A stretch of DNA of 64,000 nt from Mucilaginibacter ginsenosidivorax (GCF_007971525.1 NZ_CP042437.1:62001-126000); one strand, 5' to 3'. Shown: positions 49,542-59,339, counted from the stretch's first letter. The notes: generated by a model from the sequence alone, not told the origin. Numbers and translations: made by a program.

Positions 49542-50973
49542 TTATCCCCCAGATATCTTTCAACGCCCTCTTAGCCGCGTGATACCCGCACATCCCGTGT
49601 ACCCCGCCACCCGGAGGCGTAGATGATGAGCAGATGTACAGCCCTTTGGCCGAGGTTTTATAAGGCGAGGCCCTTAACACCGGCCGCGTAAATAACTGGC
49701 CGATGTCTATCACACCACCGTTAATGTCGCCACCAATGTAGTTGGGATTATATTCCTCCAGCTGGGCTGTGTTAAAAGTATGCTTAGCCAAAATAGTATC
49801 CCTAAAACCAGGCGCAAAACGCTCAACCTGTCGTTCTATAATATCGGTCATATCTTCATTTGAACCATTCGGTACATGGCAATAAGCCCATGCAGTGTGT
49901 TTACCAGCCGGTGCCCGCGATGCATCGAAGATACTTTGCTGGGCCAAAAGCACGTAGGGCTTATCCGAATGCCGGCCTTTCCAAATCAGTTCTTCGCCCA
50001 GTGCAATTTCGGCAAAGGTGTTACCGATATGAACAGTTCCCGCCCGTTTAACAGCCTCGGTCTTAAACGGTATTGGCGTATCCAAAGCCCAATCTACCTT
50101 AAATACCCCGGCGCCGTATCGATAACGCTCCAATTGCCATTTGTATAGGGGAGAAAATTTATGCCCGGCAATTTTTAATAGCTGTTTTGGCGTAATGTCG
50201 AATAGAACAGCATGTGATGATGGCAATTGATTTAATGACTCTACATAAAACCCTGTTTTAATTTTACCACCAATGGATGCAAAATACGATGCCAATGCCT
50301 TCGCTATTTGCTCCGAGCCGCCTTTTGGCACCGGCCATCCCTTTAAATGCCCCTGCGCCATTAGTACCAGCGCAATAGCAGATGTGGCTACATTGCTTAA
50401 TGGCTGAATGGAATGCGCTGCCATCCCTGCTAATAAGCCTTTTGCCTCTTTAGTTTTAAATTTTTTAGCTAACCAGGTAGAAGGCGTTATGGCGGGCAGG
50501 CCGAATTGTGCCATCAGCAAGGGATGTTTCGGATAATGAAGCGGGCCTAAAACATCGGCGGCAATTAGCGGCCAGTTTTTTACTACAGGCTGCATTAAAT
50601 CAAGATATGCCTGCTCATCCTTGCCAAGTAACCTGGCGGTTTCCGTTACTGATTTGAACAAAACAGCAGCCGTTCCATCATCAAAAGGATGGGCGGCTGC
50701 TGTTTCCGGGAATAGGTATTCGAGGCCATGTTGGCTAAGTGGTAATGTTTCAAAAAAGGGCGATGCAACGGCCAGTGGATGAATGGCCGAACAGATATCG
50801 TGCTTAAAACCGGGGAGAGTTAGTTCGGCAGTGCGCAACCCTCCTCCTATTTCTTTTTTACCTTCGAGCAATAAAACAGAAAGTCCGTTTTGCTGTAATA
50901 AAATTGCAGCCGCCAATCCGTTTGGCCCCGATCCTACTATTATGGCATCGTAATCGCGCTTTTCAAGCTTCAT
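49519..50973 (-). CDS. FAD-dependent oxidoreductase, phytoene-desaturase-like (CrtI/PYROXD2 type)
   Basis: 484 residues. An N-terminal Rossmann motif IVGSGPNGLAAAILLQQ binds the FAD adenylate, followed by a Glu-ended strand LLLEGKKEIGGGLRT and the second motif GLYICSSSTPPGGGVHGMCGYHAA near the C terminus, a pattern shared with CrtI-type amine and carotenoid oxidoreductases. No signal peptide is seen. No carotenoid genes are nearby, so the substrate is unassigned. The last seven residues and stop lie in a repeat element; the rest of the protein is intact. Confidence 0.88.
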   Translation of the reverse strand: MKLEKRDYDAIIVGSGPNGLAAAILLQQNGLSVLLLEGKKEIGGGLRTAELTLPGFKHDICSAIHPLAVASPFFETLPLSQHGLEYLFPETAAAHPFDDGTAAVLFKSVTETARLLGKDEQAYLDLMQPVVKNWPLIAADVLGPLHYPKHPLLMAQFGLPAITPSTWLAKKFKTKEAKGLLAGMAAHSIQPLSNVATSAIALVLMAQGHLKGWPVPKGGSEQIAKALASYFASIGGKIKTGFYVESLNQLPSSHAVLFDITPKQLLKIAGHKFSPLYKWQLERYRYGAGVFKVDWALDTPIPFKTEAVKRAGTVHIGNTFAEIALGEELIWKGRHSDKPYVLLAQQSIFDASRAPAGKHTAWAYCHVPNGSNEDMTDIIERQVERFAPGFRDTILAKHTFNTAQLEEYNPNYIGGDINGGVIDIGQLFTRPVLRASPYKTSAKGLYICSSSTPPGGGVHGMCGYHAAKRALKDIWGISPTQTLP

Positions 50974-51038
50974 GTATGGTGCAAAGAGGTGTTGATACCC
51001 CTAAGATACCCAAATTAACTATTTTAAGCCGACATTGT

Positions 51039-51656
51039 TTAGTTTAAAACCTCGCCTGCGTGTGTGGCCTGTGGCACCTCAATCAATTTACCCGATCGTA
51101 CATCATATATGTAACCATAAATAGGAATGTTCCCTGCTACTAACGGATGATGCCTTATCCGTTCCACATCTTCAATAACGCTTGCTTCAAGATTTTTGAA
51201 TGTGAGAAATGCGATATGGTTAGCTTCGTCAGATCCGCCATTTTCATCAGTATTGCGCCAGCCATTTTCGTCGATAGTAGCGGTATTCAAACTTTTGGAG
51301 AGCAAACCACGAATTATATCGTCGGTAAACAGGCCCATACCGCAATCGGTATGGTGTATCACAAACCATTCTTTTGTGCCCAATAGTTTATGCGATATCA
51401 CCAATGAACGGATAGCATCGTCGCTTGCCCGGCCACCTGCGTTACGGATTACATGTGCATCGCCTTCGGCAAGGCCTGCGTATTTAGCAGGATCAAGGCG
51501 GGCATCCATACAGGTTAAAATGGCAAACTGGCGTGCCGGCGGTATAGTAAGGTTGCCCTTATCGCCAAAATGTTTTACATATTCATCGTTAGCTTTTAGT
51601 ACCTGCCTGTGTACTTTGCTTTTTACTTGCTGAAGCTCATCAATTACGTTTGACAT
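51039..51656 (-). CDS. Beta-carbonic anhydrase
   Basis: 205 residues. Zinc ligands and dyad are visible: Cys49-x-Asp51-x-Arg53 in [10 protein letters not shown], and His102-x2-Cys105 in [12 protein letters not shown]; the [15 protein letters not shown] block follows the family. It interconverts CO2 and bicarbonate in the cytosol. It lies 38 bp downstream of the redoxin-like gene on the same strand, so both probably follow the cysteine-rich leader upstream. Confidence 0.95.
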   Translation of the reverse strand: MSNVIDELQQVKSKVHRQVLKANDEYVKHFGDKGNLTIPPARQFAILTCMDARLDPAKYAGLAEGDAHVIRNAGGRASDDAIRSLVISHKLLGTKEWFVIHHTDCGMGLFTDDIIRGLLSKSLNTATIDENGWRNTDENGGSDEANHIAFLTFKNLEASVIEDVERIRHHPLVAGNIPIYGYIYDVRSGKLIEVPQATHAGEVLN

Positions 51657-51694
51657 AGTTTAATATTTTTGTGAATAAACTTCGTTTTTAATTA

Positions 51695-52336
51695 TTAGGC
51701 TGATTTCCTGCTGTTAGCTATCAACGATGATTCGTAAACCGATGTAATGATAGCTTCACCATTGAAAGTTCCTAAAAAGTCAAGATCAATATGATTGTAA
51801 ATCACTTGTTTATTGGCATCAACAATATAGGTGGCCAGTAAAGGCACATTAACATCAATACCAGAAAAGCGATTCCAAACCGGGTCGTTATCAGAGTAAA
51901 CCCTGAATGTTTGGGCTATATTTTTCTCCTCGTCATGATAAAAATTAAGGGTAAAACTATTTTCCCAGGCTTGTTTCGCCAACTCGTCGGTCCGTTCATC
52001 GCTGATAATTAATAAACTTCCTCCATTTGCCCTTATTTCCTGTTGGATGTTGTTTAACTGTTTTAGCAATTCAAAGCCCTGCTCTTTCCAGTGATGGGAG
52101 TAAAATGCAATCACTAAGGGCTTTTTTAACAGCTGCCTTAAAGCAATTGGCCCATGGGTTTGCGCACCATTAAAAAACGATTGCCAACGGGTATAATCAT
52201 TGGAAAACTTTAAATCGGGAATATAATTACCTGCTTTTACGGGTTGCAAAGCGCAGTATGGTTTAAAAGCAATATCATGATCAGGAACAATTTCTGAAAG
52301 ATCGAAAAACGGGTATTTATTAGTGGCAGTTGACAT
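51695..52336 (-). CDS. Redoxin-like (AhpC/TSA fold) protein lacking catalytic cysteines
   Basis: 213 residues with the peroxiredoxin-type sequence order: IPDLKFSNDYTRWQSF, LVIAFYSHHWKEQGFELLKQL and a C-terminal ATYIVDANKQVIYNHI strand. Where active members read FY..xxxCP.C, this one has FYSHHWKEQG; the peroxidatic and resolving cysteines are absent. Its only Cys is near residue 28. It is therefore probably not a peroxidase, and may bind a partner or have another role. It heads a two-gene unit with the beta-carbonic anhydrase, and the upstream region (52337-52757) contains a cysteine-coding mini-ORF. Confidence 0.85.
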   Translation of the reverse strand: MSTATNKYPFFDLSEIVPDHDIAFKPYCALQPVKAGNYIPDLKFSNDYTRWQSFFNGAQTHGPIALRQLLKKPLVIAFYSHHWKEQGFELLKQLNNIQQEIRANGGSLLIISDERTDELAKQAWENSFTLNFYHDEEKNIAQTFRVYSDNDPVWNRFSGIDVNVPLLATYIVDANKQVIYNHIDLDFLGTFNGEAIITSVYESSLIANSRKSA

Positions 52337-52557
52337 TTTTGTAGTGTTATTGATGGTATTTAAATTAGTTCATTTGAGCAGATGGATTAAATTTCACCTT
52401 CAACAACGGCATAAGCCGTAAATGATTTGCCTGTAATGCAACGCACTATTAAAAAATAGTCTCTTTAAATAATTTGTCGGGTAAGCGTTCATAAAATATA
52501 TTAAATAACAAGGTCAGTAAACTTTTGGGGTGATGCGCGGTTTTAAGAGAGAGAAAC

Positions 52558-52581
52558 TCAACAGCAGCAACACATACACAT
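52558..52581 (-). CDS. Cysteine-rich leader peptide (7 residues, Met-Cys-Met-Cys-Cys-Cys-Cys)
   Basis: On the minus strand, ATG TGT ATG TGT TGC TGC TGT TGA encodes MCMCCCC. Five bp before the ATG is the Shine-Dalgarno-like AGAGGGATT, unusual for this phylum. It sits 222 nt upstream of the redoxin-like gene start, inside a 421-bp region with no other gene. Cysteine-codon mini-ORFs of this kind act as attenuators for cysteine supply in mycobacteria; the same logic here is inference. Chance of five Cys codons in seven is very low. After the stop the transcript has a weak A/T-rich hairpin (52451-52466, ACTATT/AATAGT). Confidence 0.6.
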   Translation of the reverse strand: MCMCCCC

Positions 52582-52757
52582 AATCCCTCTTAAATCGTGG
52601 AGATTTAAAAAGTTATTTGATTTGTATTTTGTGGTGTTGCTTAACATGCCTTTGAATTAACGAAACAAATATACTATAAAGTCTATGTAATTAGTATACA
52701 TTTTTATAAATATTTTTATTCTTCTTTTAGTTATTTAACTTACCAATAAAAACATAC

Positions 52758-54410
52758 ATGTTAAAAGGCGTTTGCAAATACATTTCCGTAGCACTTATCC
52801 CACTCATATACATACCATTAGGCTGCAATCACGGGGGTAGAAACCGCCAACAGACTACTGCTGACTCACTGAAGAAAAAGGCCGTTAAGGAATGGAACAA
52901 AACAATCCCCGGCAGTTTCAGCGATCAAACCGAAGCTACCTTTGATAGCACGCTGCTTGTCACTTTCCTAAAAACTCATCCTGCGTTTGCGCCTTATACT
53001 AAGGATATTAACCAGTTTTACAACAAGCGCAAATTTGCTTATGCCTGGTATAATAACGGAAAGCTGATTGAACAGGCCGGAAATTTAGCCGACAGGCTTG
53101 GTAATTTGCAAAATGAGGGTATTTACAAAGCCGTCCCCTACCCCAAGGCGTTGGATTCGTTAATATTTTCGCCTACCGATAAAACATCGAAATCCAACAT
53201 TGCAACAGAGTTAATGCTTACTGCACAATATTTTGTATTCTCAAAGCTGGCCTTCCAGGGCATGAGCGATTCTACCAGCAAAGCTGTTAACTGGTTTTTG
53301 CCCCGTAAAAAAATATCCTACAACGATTATCTGGATACTTTATTAAAACAAACCGGCAAAGCCGGCAGCACCTTGTCGGAACCTGTTTACAGGCAGTATG
53401 ATTTGCTGAAAGCCTATCTTGCCACGTACCGGGCTTTAGATGCCAAAGAAAAATGGGGCACTATTCCGTCGGCCAAAGGTATAAAACCGGGAGACTCGTC
53501 GGCGATTATTCCGCAGATAAGAACGCGGCTTTATAAGTTGGGAGATTTTAAAGGCGACACGCTGAGCAATGTTTTTGATGATGCTTTGCAACAAGCCATA
53601 AACCGGTTTCAATTAAGGCACGGCTTAACTGCCGATGGTTTGCCGGGGCCGGGGACTCTCGCCGAGATGAATGTGCCGTTAAAAAAACGCATCAGGCAAA
53701 TTATTGTGAACATGGAACGATGCCGCTGGCTCCCGGTGAGTTTAAACAGCGACTACCTGGCAGTAAATATCCCCGAGTTTAAGCTGCACGTTTATCACGC
53801 CGACAGCTTGCTATGGACCTGTAATGTGGTTGTAGGCCAAAAGGTGCATCAAACAGTTATATTTTATGGCCAAATGCAATACGTGGTATTTAGCCCGTAC
53901 TGGAACGTGCCTGAAAGCATTGTGCGAAACGAGGTTTTACCCGAAATGCGAAAAAACGTCAATTATATCGGCAAGCACAATATGATAATTACCGGCCGCG
54001 AGAATGGTTTGCCTGTAATTAAACAAAAGCCAGGCCCCGAGAACTCCTTAGGACTTGTAAAATTTTTGTTCCCGAATAGTTATAATATTTATTTGCATGA
54101 TACGCCATCCCGATCATTATTTGGCGAATCTTCAAGGGCGTTTAGTCACGGCTGCATCCGGGTTGGTGAACCAGCCAGGCTTGCCGCTTTTCTGTTGAAG
54201 TATGATACCACCTGGACCGCCGCTAAGATTAACAAGGCAATGCATTTGGGCAAAGAACAAACTATAACGCTAAAGCAGAAAGTGCCCGTGTTTATCGCCT
54301 ACTTCACCGCTTTTACCGACAGGGATAACAAGCTGAATTTTCGCCAGGATATTTATGACAGGGATGAACAACTGGCGTCGATGATATTATCGGGAAATGG
54401 AAAGTATTAG
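52758..54410 (+). CDS. L,D-transpeptidase lipoprotein (YkuD/YcbB type) with peptidoglycan-binding domain
   Basis: 550 residues. Lipoprotein signal with Cys23 (IPLGC), so anchored to a membrane facing the periplasm. A YcbB-like scaffold domain (about 60-240) precedes a PG_binding_1 repeat (about 245-310, LYKLGDFKGDTL and RFQLRHGLTADGLPGPGT) and a YkuD catalytic domain (about 330-490) with the motif SHGCIRV, nucleophile Cys466. Enzymes of this type cross-link peptidoglycan stem peptides (3-3 linkages) or attach outer-membrane lipoproteins. The gene is divergent from the redoxin unit and is the only gene on its strand here. Confidence 0.93.
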   Translation: MLKGVCKYISVALIPLIYIPLGCNHGGRNRQQTTADSLKKKAVKEWNKTIPGSFSDQTEATFDSTLLVTFLKTHPAFAPYTKDINQFYNKRKFAYAWYNNGKLIEQAGNLADRLGNLQNEGIYKAVPYPKALDSLIFSPTDKTSKSNIATELMLTAQYFVFSKLAFQGMSDSTSKAVNWFLPRKKISYNDYLDTLLKQTGKAGSTLSEPVYRQYDLLKAYLATYRALDAKEKWGTIPSAKGIKPGDSSAIIPQIRTRLYKLGDFKGDTLSNVFDDALQQAINRFQLRHGLTADGLPGPGTLAEMNVPLKKRIRQIIVNMERCRWLPVSLNSDYLAVNIPEFKLHVYHADSLLWTCNVVVGQKVHQTVIFYGQMQYVVFSPYWNVPESIVRNEVLPEMRKNVNYIGKHNMIITGRENGLPVIKQKPGPENSLGLVKFLFPNSYNIYLHDTPSRSLFGESSRAFSHGCIRVGEPARLAAFLLKYDTTWTAAKINKAMHLGKEQTITLKQKVPVFIAYFTAFTDRDNKLNFRQDIYDRDEQLASMILSGNGKY

Positions 54411-54868
54411 AGAGAATTTTAATTTACAAAACAAAAAAACGTCATTAGTATCCATCAGGTAAAAACCGAAAAAATCGTTACGACCTGTAAAGAAAGACAG
54501 TGAAATCAATGTACTAAACTCCCGTCATTGCTTCGTACCTCATAATGACATAAATGTAAGTTATTGATTATCAATAATGTTTTTTTTTAAATTTTCAACG
54601 TAGAGACGCATAATTGCGTCTCCCGCGTGCAAATCACACATGCAAATTGATCTTGCAAATCGGCCTTGCAAATCCTGAATATCCTGCGGGAGACGCAATT
54701 ATGCGTCTCTACAACAGCCCCATTTGCAGCAATGTCGTTACTGTTTTTTCCAGGATTATCCTGGTAGTTATTCGCAATGACGGATATTTAATGCTGACAG
54801 TCAGTAATTTACAAGCACGTCATTATAAGACACGAAGCAATGACGCGATTATATGATAATAACTACTT
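54411..54868. repeat. Nested palindromic elements in a 458-bp gene-free stretch
   Basis: The outer pair 54522-54550 and 54818-54845 match in ACGAAGCAATGACG and GTCATTAT (imperfect). The inner pair 54600-54626 and 54686-54712 is a perfect 27-bp inverted repeat (GTAGAGACGCATAATTGCGT start) whose arms are themselves palindromic. Between the inner arms, TGCAAAT occurs four times at 54628, 54641, 54654 and 54667, exactly every 13 bp. No coding sequence is supported. Confidence 0.85.
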
Positions 54869-57151
54869 CTACTTCAACACCGATACCGCTTTATTGGCAT
54901 CCCCAACTCCCCAAACTGTACCGGGCTTATCGCCCATGGTTATTTCCAGTTCGCCGCCAGCCATCAGGGTTTTGTGCGAAAAATAGGTTTTGGTATAGTT
55001 TACACCGTTCAGTTTCATGGCGTTGATATACATGTTTTTAGGCCCGTTATTTTTTACCACAACGTGAAATGTTTTATTTCCCTGTAGTTTCAGCGTTGCC
55101 TCGGTGATTACCGGGCTGCCAAAAACGTACAGGCCATTTGCCGGGTTAACGGGGTAAAAGCCAAGGGCCGATAATACGTACCAGGCCGACATCTGGCCAA
55201 CATCTTCATTACCGATAATACCGTCGGTTTTAGTGGTGTAAAAGTCATCAAGGATATAACGCACTTTAGCGGCAGTTTTCCATGGCTGGCCCGAGTAATC
55301 ATAGTAGTAGGCCATTGGGTGCCCTGGCTCGTTGCCATGCGCATACTGCCCAATTAACCCCGAAACATCAGGCGATTTAAATTTACCCATATCTCCCTCG
55401 GCAATAAATAACGAATCGAGCTTGATATTAAATTTGTCTTTGCCGCCCAGCAAATTAATTAATCCTTCCACATCCTGAGGTACCAGGAAAGTATATTCCC
55501 AGCCATTGCCTTCGGTAAAGTCGCCGGTTTCATGAATCGAGATGAATGGGCTGTATGGCGTGCGCCATGAATTATCGGCTAAACGGCCACGCATAAACCC
55601 GGCTTTAGGGTCGTAGTAGTTTTTGTAGTATTTACCGCGCTTGCTAAAGTATTCATAATCGGCAGTTTTACCCAGTTTTTTGGCAACCTGTGCAAGACAC
55701 CAATCGTCAATGGCATATTCCAAACCCATCGAAACAGATTCGGCCGTACTATCTGCAGGAATAAAACCCAGTTTTTTAACAAATTTAACGCCGCGCGCGT
55801 CCTGCATGGCGGTGGTTTTCATAGCCTCATAAGCCAGGTTAGCATCAAAACCTTTGTAGCCTTTCAGCAATGCATCGGCAACAACAGGTACCGCGCTGTA
55901 ACCAACCATACAATTAGTCTCGTTGGCCATTAAATGCCAGGTTGGCAAAGTGCCCTGCTGCTGGTAAATAGCCAGCATCGAGTTTATCATATCATTGGTA
56001 TGCTCCGGGTGGATGATGGTTGACAGTGGGTTATTAGACCTGTAAGTATCCCATAAGGAAAATGTAGTTACATTATTAAATCCAACATTTTTATGCACCT
56101 TTTTATCGGTACCCCAATATTCGCCGTTTACATCATTAAATATAGATGGCGCTACCATAGAGTGGTAGAAAGCGGTGTAAAACTTTTTCAATATCGACAA
56201 TGAATCAGCTTTAATATTGATTTTGCCTAATTGCGCATTCCAGGCCTGGTCTGCCTGGCTAACAACTTTTGCAAAATCCCAGCCAGGTATTTCGGCTTTA
56301 ATGTTCAGCATGGCATTGGCCGAGCTTACCGGCGAAATACCAACTTTAGCGTATACAACCTCGCCCTTTGAGGTAGCAAAACTGATAACACCCTTAATTT
56401 TTGCTCCTTTTAACTTGGTACCGATGGCTTTTGCTGTACTATCGTAAACCGCGAATTTTTCTATCGGTTTTGAGAAAACGGCGGTAAAGTAAATACGCTG
56501 ATCAGCCGCCCATCCTTTCGAAAAACGATACCCGCTGATGGTATACTTATCTTCCTGCTTAATGTAGGTTTCGTACGATCTGTCCCAACCGATGCCTTCC
56601 TGTAAGTCAATCACAATATGCGCATCTTTTGATGTTGGGAACGTGTATTTGTGCATCCCCACCCTGGTAGTGGCTGTAAGCTCGACGCCGATATCGTAGC
56701 GTTTTAACTTAACCTTATAGTAGCCGGGCTTCACAACTTCGTCCTTGTGGCTAAAAAGTGAAACATATCCATCTTGCATATCTTTCAAACTGCCTTTGTA
56801 GGTTTTGATAGCCCCGGTGGTTGGCATAAAAGAAATATCGCCCAAATCGCCGATACCGGTACCGCTTAAGTGGGTATGCTGAAAACCAATAATAGTTGAA
56901 TCGGAAATATGGTAGCCCGAGCACCAATCCCACCCTTCAGACAGGTTAGTTGGCCCTAATTGCACTGCGCCAAAAGGAACGTTTGCCCCAACAAACACAT
57001 GCCCGTGAAAACCGGTACCGATATAAGGATCGACGTATTTGGTAAAAGACACAGGTGCAATACCTGTCGTTTTTTTAGCTTTTGGTGCCTGGCCAAATGC
57101 GGTCACTGTTAAAACTGCCAGCATCCCGGCTAAGAAGGTCGTTTTTTTCAT
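54869..57151 (-). CDS. Alpha-1,2-mannosidase, GH92
   Basis: 760 residues. Signal peptide 1-20. The N-terminal beta-sandwich (YVDPYIGTGFHGHVFVGANVPFG, then VQLGPTNLSEGWDWCSGYH) and the (alpha/alpha)6 domain with EGNGWEYTFLVPQD, HGNEPGHPMAYYYDYSG and GIIGNEDVGQMSAWYVLSALGFYP are the classic GH92 blocks; these enzymes are calcium-dependent exo-alpha-mannosidases that trim high-mannose N-glycans. It is the third gene of a minus-strand operon after GH20 and GH29 (62 bp after the fucosidase), which together can strip GlcNAc, fucose and mannose from host or fungal glycans. Confidence 0.95.
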   Translation of the reverse strand: MKKTTFLAGMLAVLTVTAFGQAPKAKKTTGIAPVSFTKYVDPYIGTGFHGHVFVGANVPFGAVQLGPTNLSEGWDWCSGYHISDSTIIGFQHTHLSGTGIGDLGDISFMPTTGAIKTYKGSLKDMQDGYVSLFSHKDEVVKPGYYKVKLKRYDIGVELTATTRVGMHKYTFPTSKDAHIVIDLQEGIGWDRSYETYIKQEDKYTISGYRFSKGWAADQRIYFTAVFSKPIEKFAVYDSTAKAIGTKLKGAKIKGVISFATSKGEVVYAKVGISPVSSANAMLNIKAEIPGWDFAKVVSQADQAWNAQLGKINIKADSLSILKKFYTAFYHSMVAPSIFNDVNGEYWGTDKKVHKNVGFNNVTTFSLWDTYRSNNPLSTIIHPEHTNDMINSMLAIYQQQGTLPTWHLMANETNCMVGYSAVPVVADALLKGYKGFDANLAYEAMKTTAMQDARGVKFVKKLGFIPADSTAESVSMGLEYAIDDWCLAQVAKKLGKTADYEYFSKRGKYYKNYYDPKAGFMRGRLADNSWRTPYSPFISIHETGDFTEGNGWEYTFLVPQDVEGLINLLGGKDKFNIKLDSLFIAEGDMGKFKSPDVSGLIGQYAHGNEPGHPMAYYYDYSGQPWKTAAKVRYILDDFYTTKTDGIIGNEDVGQMSAWYVLSALGFYPVNPANGLYVFGSPVITEATLKLQGNKTFHVVVKNNGPKNMYINAMKLNGVNYTKTYFSHKTLMAGGELEITMGDKPGTVWGVGDANKAVSVLK

Positions 57152-57212
57152 TTGTAATGTGTAGAATGTATTCCGGTTTGCTCAAACATACGCCCGGCCA
57201 TATAATAGATAA

Positions 57213-59330
57213 TTAATAAACGCTTAATTCTGCAACGGTAATGCCATTGCCTGTTATAACATGTTCAGCCTCAAATTTAAAATACCTGGCGCTTACGGGG
57301 TTGCTTAAAACAACCGGCTGCTCAATCGGGTTCGATTTAATATTAGAGAATTCCCCCGAAGCCACTTTCACCCATTCTTTGCCATCCAGGCTTGTATAAA
57401 ATGCATACCGGTCAACAATACCATCGGCCTGCTTATCCTGCCTTGGTAAATATCCAAATGCTTTAATTTGGTGCGACACCCCCATATCAATAGTTATTTG
57501 CTGCGGAAATTTTGTATCACTCTTGCTTAATGTGCTGTATAACGTACCGGTATGCTCATCAACTGCATTTTCGCCCCGGTTGCCACCATCATTTGCTGCA
57601 GTCGCATCAATGATTTTCCAATCTGCTTTGGCATAGCCAAATGAGGCAAAAGCAACATCGCTTTTCTGCCCCTTGCCTTCAAAGCTACGTGCTTTAACAA
57701 TCCCTCCGTTGGCCAATAAAACCGGTTCCTTGTAAACCGGCGAAGTAAACGTTGGTTCCTGTCCGTTCAAAGTATACCTTATGGCACTCACCGGCGCTTC
57801 GGTTGTTATGCTTACCTCGCCTTTTTTGTTCCGGGTAATTTTAGGAGCAGTTAAATGCACGGGCTCTTTAAACAGTCCAAAATCGCTAAGCGCAATGGCA
57901 ACCGGCGATTTGGTTATTCTTAACCTTAATTTACTTGCCGTAATATTTTGAGTTAAGCGGATTAGCCTGTTACCGCCTATACTGGTAGCGGCGCCAATTT
58001 GTTGCCATTTGCCGTTCTCAAAAGCATCCACCTCAAAAGCTTCTATCCGCTGGCCTAACTTAATATTTTCGCGTACGCGGATAACGTTGAATGTTTTTGG
58101 CGTGTGCAGATCGATAGTTAAACTGGGCATGGTTACTTTATCATCGGTAGCCCAATAACTATACCTATCATTATCTAACAAAAGCTGCGGACCAAAGCTT
58201 AATTTATTGCCACCACGGATATTACTCGCGGTAACGGTAGCGCCTTTTGCCAGGTTAACTGCAAAGGTTTGTTTTAACAGGTTGCCAAATTGGGTAAGCG
58301 ATTTAACATCTATCTCATTTACAATTCCGCGTGGGTCGGGCGATAAGCCCAGGTCAAGCGCGGCGCCGCGACCTACACTTTTGTAATACAGATCAAGCAA
58401 AGTATAGGGCGATTTTACCCCATCATCCTGTGTTTTGTGGTAAAACCAACCTGGCCGTAAAGATACATCGCATTCTGCGGGCATCCAGAAATCGCCATTG
58501 CGGGTGCCTTCTGTTCCTTCATAATCTTTTACGAAGCCATTGCCTGGTTTTTTGCCCTCTACAGGGGCATGTGGTGTATAAGTGGCCCAGCAGGTTTCGC
58601 CGGCATGGCCTTCTTCGTTACCCACCCAGCGTACATCCGGCCCAACATCACCGAAAATAACGGCGTTCGGTTGCAATTTACGGGTAATTGCCCAGGTGGT
58701 ATCCCAACCATAATAGGTAGACCTGTCGATATGCCTTACCTCTCTCTTGCCGCCATAGTAGCCATCGCCACCGTTGGCACCATCGTGCCATGATATAAAC
58801 AGCGGGCCGTAGTTGGTATATAACTCGCGCAATTGCTCGCGGTATATTTTGATATATTCATCCGTTCCATAATTAGGGTTATTCCTGTCCCAGGGCGAGC
58901 AATATACCCCTAACTGCATTCCTAATTTATCGCAGGCCTCGCGGTACTCTTTCAAAATATCGCCTTTGCCATTTTTATACGGGCTTTTGGATATGTTATG
59001 CTCGGTGGTTTTAGTTGGCCAAAGGCAAAAGCCATCGTGGTGCTTGGCAACCACTACAACGCCTTTAAAGCCGCCGGCTTTGGCAGCCCCTACAATTTGC
59101 ATGGCACTAAACTGCGATGGATTAATGAGCTTTGGGTCTTCATCCCCATAACCCCACTCCTTATCGGTATAAACATCAACACCATAATGGATAATGCAAT
59201 ACATACCCATTTCCTGCCAGTTTAGCTGACCTTTTGTTGGTAGCGGACCGTACGGCTTCGGTGCCGCCTGGCTAAATGCTTTTAGGCCGATGGCCAACAA
59301 CAGTAATATGATACCTGTAACCTTTTTCAT
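57213..59330 (-). CDS. Alpha-L-fucosidase, GH29, with carbohydrate-binding modules
   Basis: 705 residues. Signal peptide 1-21. GH29 barrel with VAKHHDGFCLWPTKTTEHN (His97/His98-Asp-Gly), YCSPWDRNNPNYG and the likely nucleophile Asp183 in ISWHDGANGG. Downstream are a discoidin-like F5/8 type C module (about 355-480), a CHB_HEX_C-like segment (about 490-560) and a second F5/8-like module (about 585-705). It releases alpha-L-fucose from glycans. It starts 9 bp after the GH20 stop codon, so the two are tightly coupled. Confidence 0.95.
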   Translation of the reverse strand: MKKVTGIILLLLAIGLKAFSQAAPKPYGPLPTKGQLNWQEMGMYCIIHYGVDVYTDKEWGYGDEDPKLINPSQFSAMQIVGAAKAGGFKGVVVVAKHHDGFCLWPTKTTEHNISKSPYKNGKGDILKEYREACDKLGMQLGVYCSPWDRNNPNYGTDEYIKIYREQLRELYTNYGPLFISWHDGANGGDGYYGGKREVRHIDRSTYYGWDTTWAITRKLQPNAVIFGDVGPDVRWVGNEEGHAGETCWATYTPHAPVEGKKPGNGFVKDYEGTEGTRNGDFWMPAECDVSLRPGWFYHKTQDDGVKSPYTLLDLYYKSVGRGAALDLGLSPDPRGIVNEIDVKSLTQFGNLLKQTFAVNLAKGATVTASNIRGGNKLSFGPQLLLDNDRYSYWATDDKVTMPSLTIDLHTPKTFNVIRVRENIKLGQRIEAFEVDAFENGKWQQIGAATSIGGNRLIRLTQNITASKLRLRITKSPVAIALSDFGLFKEPVHLTAPKITRNKKGEVSITTEAPVSAIRYTLNGQEPTFTSPVYKEPVLLANGGIVKARSFEGKGQKSDVAFASFGYAKADWKIIDATAANDGGNRGENAVDEHTGTLYSTLSKSDTKFPQQITIDMGVSHQIKAFGYLPRQDKQADGIVDRYAFYTSLDGKEWVKVASGEFSNIKSNPIEQPVVLSNPVSARYFKFEAEHVITGNGITVAELSVY

Positions 59331-59339
59331 GAATACATT

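Noticed and set aside
54628..54673. 13-bp-period TGCAAAT repeat as a CRISPR or iteron origin
   Set aside because: Units are too short and few, there is no replication gene nearby, and the array lies inside a palindromic element.
54614..54856. Open frame in the nested palindromes
   Set aside because: It is made almost wholly of repeat sequence and has no start signal or family.
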